A DNA stretch of 64,000 nucleotides from Ruminococcaceae bacterium AB4001 (GCA_000621765.1 JHXJ01000012.1:1-64000); one strand, 5' to 3'. Counted from the first letter of the stretch, positions 36,523-45,238 are shown. Numbers and translations: made by a program. Notes: generated from the sequence alone by a model not told the origin.

Positions 36523-38277
36523 ATGACAAAGACGGTGAAAAAGATCACATCCGTTTTCATAGCATTCGTTATGATAATGGCGATGGGCCTTTCGGCATTT
36601 GCTGCCGGCCCGTACACGATCACCATTAAAAAGAAGGATACTACTGATAACTCAAAGCATACATATGAGGTTTATCAGATATTCAAGGGTGACGTAACAA
36701 CAGACGGAAAGCTTTACAACGTAACCTGGGGTGACAATGTGGACACATCCGATATGGACGCGCTTCTCAATGCAGTCTCCGGTGCAACGGCACTCAACAA
36801 GACTCCCGCATGTGCGGATGTCGATGAAGTGCTCGAAGCCTTGAAGGATCTTGAAAATGACTCTGCTCCGCTTGACGGTTTTGCAAAAGTCATTTCCGGT
36901 TATCTTACAGGCTCGCCCGAGGAGGCAACGCTCAATGCAAATGCCGCCCAGACTACAGTAAGCGTTGATGATTCCGGTTACTACATGGTCGTTGATACGA
37001 TCACTGTTGACGGCAAACCGAGTGCGATCTCCAAGTTCATGCTCAGGGTTGTCGGAAATGAATCCATTACCATCAACACAAAGGAAGAGATCCCGACACT
37101 TGATAAGATCATCGAATCCGCAACAGTTAATGCAAATATCACGGCTGACGGAAAGAAGAATACTGCAAGCGTAGGTGACGACATCAACTACAAGATCTCC
37201 ACGGCTATCCCCGACCTCAGAGGCAAGGGATATACGGACAAGTACTGCTTTGTAGTAAACGATGAACTGAGCGCAGGTCTCACATACAAGGGCGATTCTG
37301 CTCCCACGATCACGATCGCAACATCTCCCGTAACGACACTTACGGAAGGAGCTACCGGCGATTTCACATTCTCAAAGACCGTAAATGGAGACGGAACAAC
37401 TTCCCTTCAGATCGTATTTGATGCCGCAAAGATGCTCGCGAAGGGTATCAGCGATGATTTCGCAGGCAAGGCCATGACGATAACATACACGGCTACGCTG
37501 AACGACAAAGCCGTAGTTACTGATGCAGGAAACCCCAATACCGCAAATCTCGTATATTCCAACAGCCCTTATCAGGACTATTCCGGAAACGTTCCCACAA
37601 ATAACGAGCCTCACGGCCAGACACCCGATTCAAAGACGATCACTTATACAACACAGGTAGAGCTCAAGAAGGTTGATGCAAACGATATCACAAAGACTCT
37701 TGCCGGTGCGGAATTCCAGATCACGGGTCTGTCCAGCAATGTCGTGGTAACAACTGCACAGCGTTATGTTCTCGATAACACTAACGGAACATACTATCGC
37801 CTTAAGGACGGTACATATACGACAGAAGCACCTGACGGTACAAATGATGATCTTTATGACACAGGCAAGTATAAGCTCGAAATGGTAACGGAGAAGGAAG
37901 AACTCGAGGGTACTGAGACTGTCGTTGATTTCGAAGTCGGCGAAAACGGTCTGATCGACCTCTCCCGTCTCGGTGCAGGCACATACAAGATCAAGGAGAC
38001 AAAGGCTCCTAAGGGTTACGTTAAGAGCAATGTTGAGCATACTCTGGTAATCGCATGCAACCTTTCAGGATCAACTCCTGTTTGGACATACACGTTTGAC
38101 AATGCAGACATTACCGCTACTCCGATCTCCATCATGATCGTAGACAACATGAAGACATCCGACCTCCCCATCACGGGCGGTATGGGTACCACACTCTTCT
38201 ATGTTGCAGGTACAGTACTGATGCTCGCAGGCGTTTCGCTCCTTATCTATAAAAAGAAGAGCGTTAACAAAGGCTGA
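36523..38277 (+). CDS. Major pilin, isopeptide-forming (D2-type) with LPITG sorting signal
   Basis: 584 residues from ATG at 36523, with AAAGGA upstream; a GTG at 36454 is out of context. A clear signal peptide ends AFVMIMAMGLSAFAAG. Residues 30-190 form an N-terminal pilin domain (PYTITIKKKDT...YEVYQIFKGD). Residues 195-375 match the fimbrial isopeptide-forming D2 domain (PTLDKIIES...INYKISTAIP). Residues 378-510 are a SpaA/Cna-B type domain with E-box YKIKETKAPKGY. The C-terminus has LPITG, a membrane helix and KKKSVNKG. It should be polymerised by the class C sortase encoded 1 nt downstream. The pilin-motif lysine is not certain. Confidence 0.92.
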   Translation: MTKTVKKITSVFIAFVMIMAMGLSAFAAGPYTITIKKKDTTDNSKHTYEVYQIFKGDVTTDGKLYNVTWGDNVDTSDMDALLNAVSGATALNKTPACADVDEVLEALKDLENDSAPLDGFAKVISGYLTGSPEEATLNANAAQTTVSVDDSGYYMVVDTITVDGKPSAISKFMLRVVGNESITINTKEEIPTLDKIIESATVNANITADGKKNTASVGDDINYKISTAIPDLRGKGYTDKYCFVVNDELSAGLTYKGDSAPTITIATSPVTTLTEGATGDFTFSKTVNGDGTTSLQIVFDAAKMLAKGISDDFAGKAMTITYTATLNDKAVVTDAGNPNTANLVYSNSPYQDYSGNVPTNNEPHGQTPDSKTITYTTQVELKKVDANDITKTLAGAEFQITGLSSNVVVTTAQRYVLDNTNGTYYRLKDGTYTTEAPDGTNDDLYDTGKYKLEMVTEKEELEGTETVVDFEVGENGLIDLSRLGAGTYKIKETKAPKGYVKSNVEHTLVIACNLSGSTPVWTYTFDNADITATPISIMIVDNMKTSDLPITGGMGTTLFYVAGTVLMLAGVSLLIYKKKSVNKG

Positions 38278-39110
38278 TGAAAGGACGTTGGCTGAGTGTA
38301 CTTATAGTTGTCTTGCTGGTGGCAGGCGCGGCGCTGCTGCTCTATCCGACAGTCAGCAATTACATTCATTCGAAGCACTCGGCCAGGGTGATAACAGATT
38401 ACAACACGGTGTATCAGTACACCGAAGAGGAGCGCCGGCAGGAGTTGATCTCCCAGGCTGAAGATTACAACAGCAGGTTATACTCCGCCAATGCTCCGCT
38501 CTATAAGCCGTCCGAAGTCACGGGATATAATGACATCTTAGACATTACGGGAACCGGCATTATGGGGTACATTGACATTGATAAGATCGGTGTGGAGATC
38601 CCCATTTACCATGGTGTGGATGAGGGAGTTCTCCAGATCGGGGCAGGTCACCTGGAGGGTACGAGCCTTCCGGTCGGAGGCGAGAATACCCATTGTGTCC
38701 TTTCGGGACACAGGGGACTTCCCTCGGCAAAGCTCTTTACCGATCTTGACGAGATGGAGATAGGTGACAGGTTCACCATCACCGTCCTGGACCGTGTACT
38801 TACGTACGAGGTCGACCAGATCAAGGTGGTGCTTCCGGAGGAGACTTCGGAACTGACCATCAGGGAAGGAAAGGATTACTGCACCTTGGTGACATGTACT
38901 CCTTACGGGATCAATACTCACAGGCTTCTGGTGCGCGGCGTCAGGGTCGAAGGTGAGAAAGGCAGGACGCCGATCTTCGTATCGAATGAGGCGTTTAAGA
39001 TCGACAAGACTATCGTTGCGACGTTCATTGCCGTGCCGATGTTCATAGCGGTCACCATAGCGGCGGCAGTTATCGAGAGGAGAAGGAAGAGACATGATGA
39101 GAAAACTTAA
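38277..39110 (+). CDS. Class C (pilin-polymerising) sortase
   Basis: 277 residues. N-terminal membrane helix (4-24) and a C-terminal helix (about 244-266) with a basic tail, which is the class C topology. The catalytic triad is visible: H145 (VLSGHRGLPSAKLF), C207 (YCTLVTCTPYG) and R216 (NTHRLLVRG). The lid region (YSANAPLYKPSEV) lacks the usual Asp-Pro-aromatic motif, so autoinhibition may be absent or different. The ATG overlaps the pilin stop (TGATGA), which couples translation. It should link pilins through Lys side chains. Confidence 0.92.
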   Translation: MKGRWLSVLIVVLLVAGAALLLYPTVSNYIHSKHSARVITDYNTVYQYTEEERRQELISQAEDYNSRLYSANAPLYKPSEVTGYNDILDITGTGIMGYIDIDKIGVEIPIYHGVDEGVLQIGAGHLEGTSLPVGGENTHCVLSGHRGLPSAKLFTDLDEMEIGDRFTITVLDRVLTYEVDQIKVVLPEETSELTIREGKDYCTLVTCTPYGINTHRLLVRGVRVEGEKGRTPIFVSNEAFKIDKTIVATFIAVPMFIAVTIAAAVIERRRKRHDEKT

Positions 39111-39999
39111 AAAGTTATGCGTGTCACTGCTTATTGCGCTTGCAGTAAGTATCGTGCCCGTCATGTCAGTTCTCGGCTTCGACATGCCGGATCCCGACAG
39201 ACCGGTAAGCCTTACCATGACCTTAAAGTCCCAGGGCGACGAAGTGCGTTATGCTTCCGGCGCGGAGATAACACTCTATAAGGTCGCTGCCTGCGAGATC
39301 TCGGGAGGCGCTGTGCGTTACACGCTGACCGGTGATTACGCGTCTTCGAAGATCAGTCTTGAGGGCAAGATTACCCAGTCCATGATCGACGACCTGGTCA
39401 AATATACTGATGAACACGGTATCAGCGGTATTACCAAAAAGACTGATAACGGCGGAAAGATAATCTTCGACGGGCTCGAAAACGGGGTATATCTCGTTTC
39501 AGCAACATCCCTTCCGGAAGGATTTACTTCTTTTGTTCCTTTTATGTATTTCCTTCCTTATTTCGATGAGGACACATCCGAATGGGTCTACGACGGTGTT
39601 GCCGAACCGAAGATATCCTACTATCCGCCTGTTAAGGTCACTGTCAAAAAGGTCTGGAACGATGACGGGAAGTCGCGTCCTGAGTCCGTTAAGATCGAGC
39701 TGTCGAACGAAGACGGAGTATACGAGACGGTCAAACTGAATTCAGCCAACAACTGGCAGTACGAATGGACGAACATGCGGGCCGATAAGAAGTGGAGCGT
39801 CAAAGAGATCGATGTTCCCGCCGACTATAAGGCCACATATGCTTCGTCAGGTTTTGATTTTACGGTAACCAATACCTCGCAGCTGGTCCAGACGGGACAG
39901 GTCAGCTGGCCTGTGCCGGTCATGGTCTTTGCGGGCGCGTTCCTTATATGCGCGGGCATCCTCATCAAGCTCCCCGGAAAGAGGAAAGATGAAGAATAA
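39094..39999 (+). CDS. Minor pilin with Cna-B domain and LVQTG sorting signal
   Basis: 301 residues. Signal peptide MMRKLKKLCVSLLIALAVSIVPVMSVLGF. Residues 35-165 form a pilin-like domain (ITLYKVAACEISGG). Residues 175-265 are a Cna-B domain (VKVTVKKVWNDDGKSRPESVKI...KWSVKEIDVPADYKATY). The end reads LVQTGQVSWPVPVMVF, a membrane helix and KLPGKRKDEE; the (L/V)xQTG form of sorting signal is common in clostridial minor or base pilins. It overlaps both neighbours, the class C sortase (17 nt) and the second sortase (11 nt), so it is tightly co-translated. It is a candidate base pilin joining the fibre to the wall. Confidence 0.88.
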   Translation: MMRKLKKLCVSLLIALAVSIVPVMSVLGFDMPDPDRPVSLTMTLKSQGDEVRYASGAEITLYKVAACEISGGAVRYTLTGDYASSKISLEGKITQSMIDDLVKYTDEHGISGITKKTDNGGKIIFDGLENGVYLVSATSLPEGFTSFVPFMYFLPYFDEDTSEWVYDGVAEPKISYYPPVKVTVKKVWNDDGKSRPESVKIELSNEDGVYETVKLNSANNWQYEWTNMRADKKWSVKEIDVPADYKATYASSGFDFTVTNTSQLVQTGQVSWPVPVMVFAGAFLICAGILIKLPGKRKDEE

Positions 40000-40603
40000 G
40001 CGCAGACTTTTAGGAAACATACTGATAATCACGGGCCTCATCCTGCTCCTCGGAGCAGGAGGGCTCTTTTTCTTTAACATGCTCGAAAACAACTCCTTCG
40101 ACGAATCCTCCCGCAGCCTCGCGGAGAAGGTGAGGTCTGAGATGGACGCCGAAGCCGATCCGGAGTCCGCCGGTTCCGAACCGCTGGAGATGGTCAGAGA
40201 TCAGTCGACGGAGATGAAGACCAAGCAGATAGGTGACGGCGTATTTGACGGCATCCTCGCGATCCCTTCCGCCGATCTCGAAATGCCTGTCTACGACACA
40301 TGGAACGAAGACTATCTTCACAAGTCCGTCTGCCGTTATTACGGCTCGCCCTACACAGACGACTTCGTCATAGCGGGCCACAATTACAGGAGCGGTTTCG
40401 GAAAGCTCAAGACCCTGAAGCCCGGCGACGAGGTGTTTTTCACTGACATGGATGGTGAGATTACCCGCTACATGGTTAAGCAGATCGAAGTTCTCGACGG
40501 CACCGATATCGACGGCATGCTCTCGGGCGGATGGGCTTTGTCTCTTTACACTTGCACATACGGCGGAAGCGCAAGGCTCACCGTCAGATGCGAGAAGATC
40601 TGA
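39989..40603 (+). CDS. Second sortase of the pilus locus
   Basis: 204 residues from ATG at 39989. One N-terminal membrane helix (8-30), an acidic linker, then a compact sortase core: H131 (FVIAGHNYRSGFGKL), C189 (ALSLYTCTYGG) and R200 (RLTVRCEKI). No C-terminal membrane helix, so it is not class C; the SLYTC box differs from TLxTC of classes A, C and D. It may anchor the minor pilin's LVQTG signal to the wall, as housekeeping-like sortases do in other pilus loci. Class assignment is left open. It is the last gene of the locus. Confidence 0.88.
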   Translation: MKNKRRLLGNILIITGLILLLGAGGLFFFNMLENNSFDESSRSLAEKVRSEMDAEADPESAGSEPLEMVRDQSTEMKTKQIGDGVFDGILAIPSADLEMPVYDTWNEDYLHKSVCRYYGSPYTDDFVIAGHNYRSGFGKLKTLKPGDEVFFTDMDGEITRYMVKQIEVLDGTDIDGMLSGGWALSLYTCTYGGSARLTVRCEKI

Positions 40604-40631
40604 TTGTCTCCTTACACCAACAGTCTATAAT
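40604..40631 (+). promoter_or_regulatory. Promoter of the corA leader transcript
   Basis: TTGTCT (40604-40609) and TATAAT (40626-40631) are 16 nt apart, directly after the sortase stop codon. The transcript would begin near 40638. Confidence 0.7.
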
Positions 40632-40660
40632 AAATAAAGAAAAAATCTCCGGAGGTGTTT

Positions 40661-40705
40661 ATGAGCAGCATAAGCATTCAGAAGATGAAGGAACTGAATA
40701 TCTAA
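40661..40705 (+). CDS. Possible 14-residue leader peptide upstream of corA
   Basis: ATG AGC AGC ... ATC TAA encodes MSSISIQKMKELNI. CGGAGGTG lies 4 nt before the ATG, one of the best ribosome sites in the window, and a strong promoter is 30 nt upstream. The stop is 57 nt before the corA GTG. Leader peptides control corA and mgtA in Salmonella, so a regulatory role is plausible. A decayed gene start is the alternative. Confidence 0.5.
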   Translation: MSSISIQKMKELNI

Positions 40706-40762
40706 GTTCTGCAGCAGGTGGTAAAATATATCCCGAATTGGATTTTGGAGGGGTGATCTGAA

Positions 40763-41680
40763 GTGTATTTCCTGATCGAAGAGACATTGAGACAAGTGGA
40801 CCGTGAGGATATAAAGGGTTCCGGCAAACAGTACGTCGCGGTTCTTACTTCCGAGGAGTGGAAGAATAACAAGGACAGTTTTGAGATGGGCATCGACATC
40901 GATCCCGACATCACTGACATCTATACGACCCAGGCGGAAGTCAACTACGATTCACTGACGGGAACATTTGCGGTTCCAGACAGGAAGAACCCTTCCGGCG
41001 ACGACCTGAAATTTGCCTTTGTACTGGACGAGAAAGGCGTCGTTTTCATCGATGACAACAATACAGCCGCAGACATCATCAAGGGTGTCCAGCGCTCGAA
41101 AAAATGGAAGCTCCCGAGCCTCGAGAGGTTCCTCTATGATTTCCTCGACCAGATCGTAAAGGACGACCTGAGGCTCATGGAGAGGTACGAGAACGAGCTC
41201 GATTCAATGGAACAGTTGATAATCGACGGCGATGAGAGCCTGCCTTCAGGACGCCTTAATGACATCAGGAGCGATATCCGTTATCTGCGCATCCACTACG
41301 AGCAGCTCATGGATCTGGCTCAGGAACTTGAGGAGAACGAGAACGGATTCTTCAAACTCGAGAACTTAAGATATTTCAGGCTTTTCATCAACCGCGCCGA
41401 AAGGCTTCACGAGGAGTCCATGTCCCTTCGTGACTATACGATGCAGCTTAGAGACCTTTACAAGGCTCATTTGGACATCAAGCAGAACCGCATCATGACA
41501 GTGCTTACCGTCGTCACGACCATCTTTATGCCGCTGACTCTCATCGTAGGCTGGTACGGCATGAACTTCGTTTACATGCCTGAGCTCAAATGGGAAGGCA
41601 GTTATCCGGTGGTGATCATCGTCAGCATCGTGATAGTTATCGGAAGCCTGCTGTTCTTTAAGAAGAAAAAATGGTTATGA
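40763..41680 (+). CDS. corA: CorA-family Mg2+/metal transporter
   Basis: 305 residues from GTG at 40763 with GGAGGGGTGAT upstream. A long soluble N-terminal part with coiled-coil helices (about 110-235) leads to two C-terminal membrane helices. The selectivity motif GMN is present as YGMNFVYMPEL after the first helix, and the tail is FFKKKKWL. It forms a pentameric Mg2+ or divalent-cation channel in the membrane. It is transcribed from its own promoter. Zn2+-type ZntB members share the fold, but the GMN plus MPEL loop fits CorA. Confidence 0.9.
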   Translation: MYFLIEETLRQVDREDIKGSGKQYVAVLTSEEWKNNKDSFEMGIDIDPDITDIYTTQAEVNYDSLTGTFAVPDRKNPSGDDLKFAFVLDEKGVVFIDDNNTAADIIKGVQRSKKWKLPSLERFLYDFLDQIVKDDLRLMERYENELDSMEQLIIDGDESLPSGRLNDIRSDIRYLRIHYEQLMDLAQELEENENGFFKLENLRYFRLFINRAERLHEESMSLRDYTMQLRDLYKAHLDIKQNRIMTVLTVVTTIFMPLTLIVGWYGMNFVYMPELKWEGSYPVVIIVSIVIVIGSLLFFKKKKWL

Positions 41681-41763
41681 TCATTCCGTTCTTTGCTGCT
41701 TCGGACAGGTCCTCGACGCCAAAGGCGTCTGCGGAACTCGCAGCTGAAAGAACGGAATAATCA
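41678..41763. repeat. 86-nt inverted repeat with nested hairpin after corA
   Basis: Outer arms TGATCATTCCGTTCTTT (41678-41694) and its near-exact complement ending at 41763 pair with one mismatch. Inner GCTGC/GCAGC pair across a 2-nt bulge, and GACGCC-AAA-GGCGTC forms a tip hairpin. No U-tract follows. The left arm overlaps the corA stop. Confidence 0.8.
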
Positions 41764-41850
41764 TACGAAGACGGGAAATGGTCGATTTTTTTATAGTGGA
41801 CATTGATGTCGCAGTTTTAAAATCAGTTATTTCCGGGAACCTTTTTCGGG

Positions 41851-41856
41851 TATAAT
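41851..41856 (+). promoter_or_regulatory. -10 box of the methyltransferase gene
   Basis: TATAAT in CGGGTATAATCAG, 31 nt before ATG 41888. No convincing -35. Confidence 0.45.
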
Positions 41857-41887
41857 CAGACAAATCCCGCAAAAAAGGAACAGACCC

Positions 41888-42526
41888 ATGATCAACCCGT
41901 TCATATCCCTGTCCAACAGGATCTCATGTGCCCTAGATAATAAGAGGGACCTGAAGATATGCGGCGAGAAGCTGGGCGTGTTTGTTCCGTCTCCTTTCGG
42001 TGAGGATATCGGTGCGACGGGCTGCCAGTCCGCTCCTTACAACGGGCTCGATATCGTGCTCAGGGACCTGGATCTCAAACCTGAAGATTCATTTATCGAT
42101 ATCGGATGCGGGAAGGGCCGCGCCATCGCCTATCTTGTGGGCAACGGCTGTCCGTGCAGGATCACGGGCATCGAGATAAACCCTGAGGTGGCTTCGGTGG
42201 CAAGCCGTTGGACAAGGCGTTATCCGAATGTGGAGATAATCGAGGGCGACGCTTTCGGACTGGACTACAATGATTACAACGTGCTGTTCATGTACAGGCC
42301 GATGGAGCCGGATGCCTTCATATGCTTTATAAGCCTGCTCGAGATGTCTTTGGAACACCCGGTAAAGCTTTACTACTATGCTGACGGGCAGAGCGGCTAT
42401 TACCTCAATGAGAGACCAGGTTGGGACCTTATCGAACGCAGGGATATCTACCGGGCGAAGGGGTACTACATCCATAAGATTCCGCAGCGATATTCGGTCT
42501 GGACATATACACCTGAGAACTGCTGA
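41888..42526 (+). CDS. Class I SAM-dependent methyltransferase
   Basis: 212 residues. Motif I FIDIGCGKGRAIAYL, acidic loop ITGIEINPEVASVASRW and VEIIEGDAFGLDY place it in class I. The DPPY-type catalytic tetrad is not evident: the position reads NVLFMYRPMEPDAF. The C-terminus is short (YSVWTYTPENC). Substrate unknown. It lies 58 nt before the luxE-like gene, but that gene has its own extended -10 box, so linkage in one pathway is only possible. AAGGAAC precedes the ATG. Confidence 0.8.
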   Translation: MINPFISLSNRISCALDNKRDLKICGEKLGVFVPSPFGEDIGATGCQSAPYNGLDIVLRDLDLKPEDSFIDIGCGKGRAIAYLVGNGCPCRITGIEINPEVASVASRWTRRYPNVEIIEGDAFGLDYNDYNVLFMYRPMEPDAFICFISLLEMSLEHPVKLYYYADGQSGYYLNERPGWDLIERRDIYRAKGYYIHKIPQRYSVWTYTPENC

Positions 42527-42535
42527 ATCACCTCA

Positions 42536-42544
42536 TGTTATAAT
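42536..42544 (+). promoter_or_regulatory. Extended -10 promoter of the luxE-luxC pair
   Basis: TGTTATAAT matches TG-n-TATAAT, as upstream of putP. It begins 10 nt after the methyltransferase stop and 41 nt before ATG 42585. Confidence 0.6.
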
Positions 42545-42584
42545 ATTCCCGTACGGACGGCTGTTTTGATATGGGGAACACGTT

Positions 42585-43688
42585 ATGAAGCTTCGCAGAA
42601 AACTCTTTTCGAGTAAGGATCCTTACGACTTTTCGAAGGCGGAGATCTTTCTTGACGCGTGCAGGGAGAATTACGACCACCTGATCACGCACTGCGATGA
42701 CTACAAAAAGATCAGCGAAGGACTGGGCATACGTTCATCCAAAGACATCAACAGGCCTTCCGATATTCCGGTCATTCCGACGATGCTGATGAAGCAGCAC
42801 GATTTCCGTTCAGGGCGCTATATGGTGATGGCGACGTCATCCGGCACGAGTGGAAAGATGAGCCACGTGCGTTTCGAGTTCGGCGCACTCATGGCGGCGC
42901 TGAAGATGTCCATAAAGGTTACGAGATACCACGGCATCATGACGGCAAAGCCCTGCCGTTACATCGTCATGGGTTACAAGCCGCACCGTTCCAACAAGAC
43001 CGCCGTCGCGAAGACCGCATATCTTACGACATTCCTCGCTCCTGCCATCAGCCGCAAGTTCATCTTAAAGCACACGTCAGACGGGTACAAACCTGATTTC
43101 GAGAGCATAGTTGAAGCGCTGAAAAAATACGAGAAGGGCAGGGCACCCGTGCGCTTCATGGGGTTCCCTTCGTACACGTTCTTCCTGTTCAGACTGCTGG
43201 AGGAAAGAGGGCTCTCCTTTAAGCTTCCGAAGGGCTCGAAAGTAATGCTCGGAGGCGGCTGGAAGCAGTTCTATCAGGAGGCTGCGGACAAGGACACTTT
43301 CTATAAACTCGCAAAGAAGACGCTCGATATCGACGAAGAGAATATCGTGGAATTCTTCGGCGCGGTGGAGCACCCGATCCTCTATACGGACTGCGCTTTC
43401 CACCATTTCCACGTGCCTGTATACAGCAACATAGTAATACGCGATCCCGATACTTTGGAACCGCTCGAAAACGGCCAGACGGGGCTCGTAAATCTCATCT
43501 CGCCGCTGTGTACGGCAACGCCGATCCTGTCGGTAATGACGGACGACCTGGGGATCCTTCACGACGGCAGCGAATGCCCCTGCGGTGTGAAGTCGCCGTA
43601 CCTTGAGATAGTCGGACGCGTCGCTCCAGAAGACATAAAGACATGTGCCGCCGGCGCCGCGGACATCCTTAAGGGGGTGAAGGTATGA
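42585..43688 (+). CDS. LuxE-like acyl-protein synthetase
   Basis: 367 residues, the LuxE length. The adenylation-type loop MVMATSSGTSGKMSHV (about 81-96) is intact; later GWKQFYQEAADKDTFYKLAKKTL, EFFGAVEHPILYTDC and the cysteine-rich GSECPCGVKSPYLEIVGR are typical of LuxE/acyl-protein synthetases. In luminous bacteria LuxE activates a fatty acid with ATP and hands it to LuxC. Here it overlaps the luxC-like gene (ATGA), keeping the functional pair, but no luciferase (luxAB) or LuxD is present. A role in long-chain aldehyde or acyl transfer is likely. Confidence 0.88.
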   Translation: MKLRRKLFSSKDPYDFSKAEIFLDACRENYDHLITHCDDYKKISEGLGIRSSKDINRPSDIPVIPTMLMKQHDFRSGRYMVMATSSGTSGKMSHVRFEFGALMAALKMSIKVTRYHGIMTAKPCRYIVMGYKPHRSNKTAVAKTAYLTTFLAPAISRKFILKHTSDGYKPDFESIVEALKKYEKGRAPVRFMGFPSYTFFLFRLLEERGLSFKLPKGSKVMLGGGWKQFYQEAADKDTFYKLAKKTLDIDEENIVEFFGAVEHPILYTDCAFHHFHVPVYSNIVIRDPDTLEPLENGQTGLVNLISPLCTATPILSVMTDDLGILHDGSECPCGVKSPYLEIVGRVAPEDIKTCAAGAADILKGVKV

Positions 43689-44980
43689 TCCTCTTTAACG
43701 GCAAGACATATGAGAGTTCTGAGCAGGACCGCCTTCTCACGGAACTTGAACAGAAGATACCCGTTATCCTTTCGAAAAAGCAGCTCTCGCCTGAAGTGGT
43801 AATAGAAGCGGTGGACTGCCTGCGCACGGACCTTTTGGAGGGCAAGTTCGACAGCCTCCTTGAGTCATTTCCGGCAGATGTCGTTGACACTTACAAGAAG
43901 CAGGCAACGGCTCTCCTTTCCAGGGAGCACCTGCACAAAAAGCTCGCGACAGAACTTGGGTCCACAGAAGAGTATGTCACGGATCCGATAGACGGATTTT
44001 CGCAGATACGCGTGAGGAAACTGCCTCTCGGAGTCCTCTTTCACATCTCTGCGGGCAACATGGATTTCCTTCCCGCGTATTCTCTTGCAGAAGGTCTCAT
44101 GACTGGCAATATCAATATCGTCAAGCTTCCCTCCGCAGACAACGGACTGTCGCTGAAATTGATAATGCAGCTCATAGAATACCGCCCCGAACTTAAGGAC
44201 TATATCTATGTTTTCGACACCGCATCGACTGACATCCAGGGCATGCGTAAGATGGCGGAACTTTCAAATGCCATCAGTGTCTGGGGCAGCGACATGGCGA
44301 TCGAAGCCGTGCGCGGACTTGCACCGACAGGCGCTAAGATAATCGAGTGGGGCCAGAAGCTCGGTTTCTGCTATGTCTCCGGACTCGAAAAGGTCAGCGA
44401 CGCTGACAGCGAACTTGAGGGTCTCGCAAAGCACATCGCAACCACCAAGCAGCTTCTCTGCAGCAGCTGCCAGGTGATCTATGTGGACACTTCCGACATG
44501 AATGTGGTAAAGGCTTTCGCCGCGCGTTTCCTGCCGGTCCTTGAAACCGCCGTCAGCGGAAATCAGACAGAGGAGATCGGCATCCGCGCGAGAGACACGC
44601 TGGTCTCTTACACACAAAGGCTCAAGAGCTATCTCGGGAAAGAGGAGAAGCTTGAAAATGTGATCCGCGGCAGAGGATGCAGTGTGATCTTATCTGATGA
44701 CGACCGTCTCGAACTGTCCCCGATGATGTGCAATGTCCTGGTAAAGCCCCTGCCGCGCGAAAACCTCGGCCGGATGCTCTACGATTCCAGATATCATCTT
44801 CAGACGGCAGGACTCATCTGCCAGGATGAGGAGCGTGCGGAACTGGCGGACCTGTTTACGAGATGCGGTCTGATACGCGTCACAAAGGGCGCTGACATGA
44901 GTGCCTACTTCCCGGGCGAATGCCATGACGGCGAGTACGCGCTAAGCAGGTATGTGAGGATAGTAAACATAGAAGAATGA
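43685..44980 (+). CDS. LuxC-like acyl-CoA/acyl-protein reductase
   Basis: 431 residues. It belongs to the LuxC branch of the aldehyde dehydrogenase superfamily: PLGVLFHISAGNMDFLPAYSLAEGLMTGNINIVKLPSAD and the catalytic-Cys region ATTKQLLCSSCQVIYVD (C259 or C262). It should reduce the acyl group from the LuxE-like partner to aldehyde with NADPH. It starts inside the luxE stop codon (ATGA). It is the last gene of the group, followed at 45137 by a terminator. Function outside luminescence is not known for this organism. Confidence 0.88.
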   Translation: MILFNGKTYESSEQDRLLTELEQKIPVILSKKQLSPEVVIEAVDCLRTDLLEGKFDSLLESFPADVVDTYKKQATALLSREHLHKKLATELGSTEEYVTDPIDGFSQIRVRKLPLGVLFHISAGNMDFLPAYSLAEGLMTGNINIVKLPSADNGLSLKLIMQLIEYRPELKDYIYVFDTASTDIQGMRKMAELSNAISVWGSDMAIEAVRGLAPTGAKIIEWGQKLGFCYVSGLEKVSDADSELEGLAKHIATTKQLLCSSCQVIYVDTSDMNVVKAFAARFLPVLETAVSGNQTEEIGIRARDTLVSYTQRLKSYLGKEEKLENVIRGRGCSVILSDDDRLELSPMMCNVLVKPLPRENLGRMLYDSRYHLQTAGLICQDEERAELADLFTRCGLIRVTKGADMSAYFPGECHDGEYALSRYVRIVNIEE

Positions 44981-45136
44981 CGGCATTATATCCCGTACAT
45001 TATCTGGCATATGGCAGAGGAGATGGGCATATAGATCCCTTAGGCATTTCGCGAAAAGAGACCGCTATTGCTCAGGGTTCGTTCCTTCATTTTTCATCTG
45101 TTTTGTTGACCGCTGAAGAAAAAACTTAAAACATAA

Positions 45137-45169
45137 AATAAGGAGCCGCCCTTGAGACAACTCCTTATT
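45137..45169. terminator. Bidirectional terminator between luxC and the CAP protein gene
   Basis: AATAAGGAG (45137-45145) pairs with CTCCTTATT (45161-45169); the loop contains CCTTGAGACAA. The plus side runs into ACATTTTGTTTTTTT. The rest of 44981-45238 holds only a lone GTTGACC half-unit near 45104. Confidence 0.8.
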
Positions 45170-45238
45170 ACATTTTGTTTTTTTAGCGCGCTGAATCTTA
45201 AAACGAAGAGTTCATTCAACGTGCTTTGGTTTCCCGGC

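Noticed and set aside
42585-44980. Bioluminescence operon
   Set aside because: LuxE- and LuxC-like genes are present, but luxA, luxB and luxD are absent on both sides.
44981-45238. Small frames between luxC and the CAP protein gene, including one reading MAEEMGI and a 60-codon minus-strand frame
   Set aside because: No ribosome sites, overlap with the terminator and no recognisable features.
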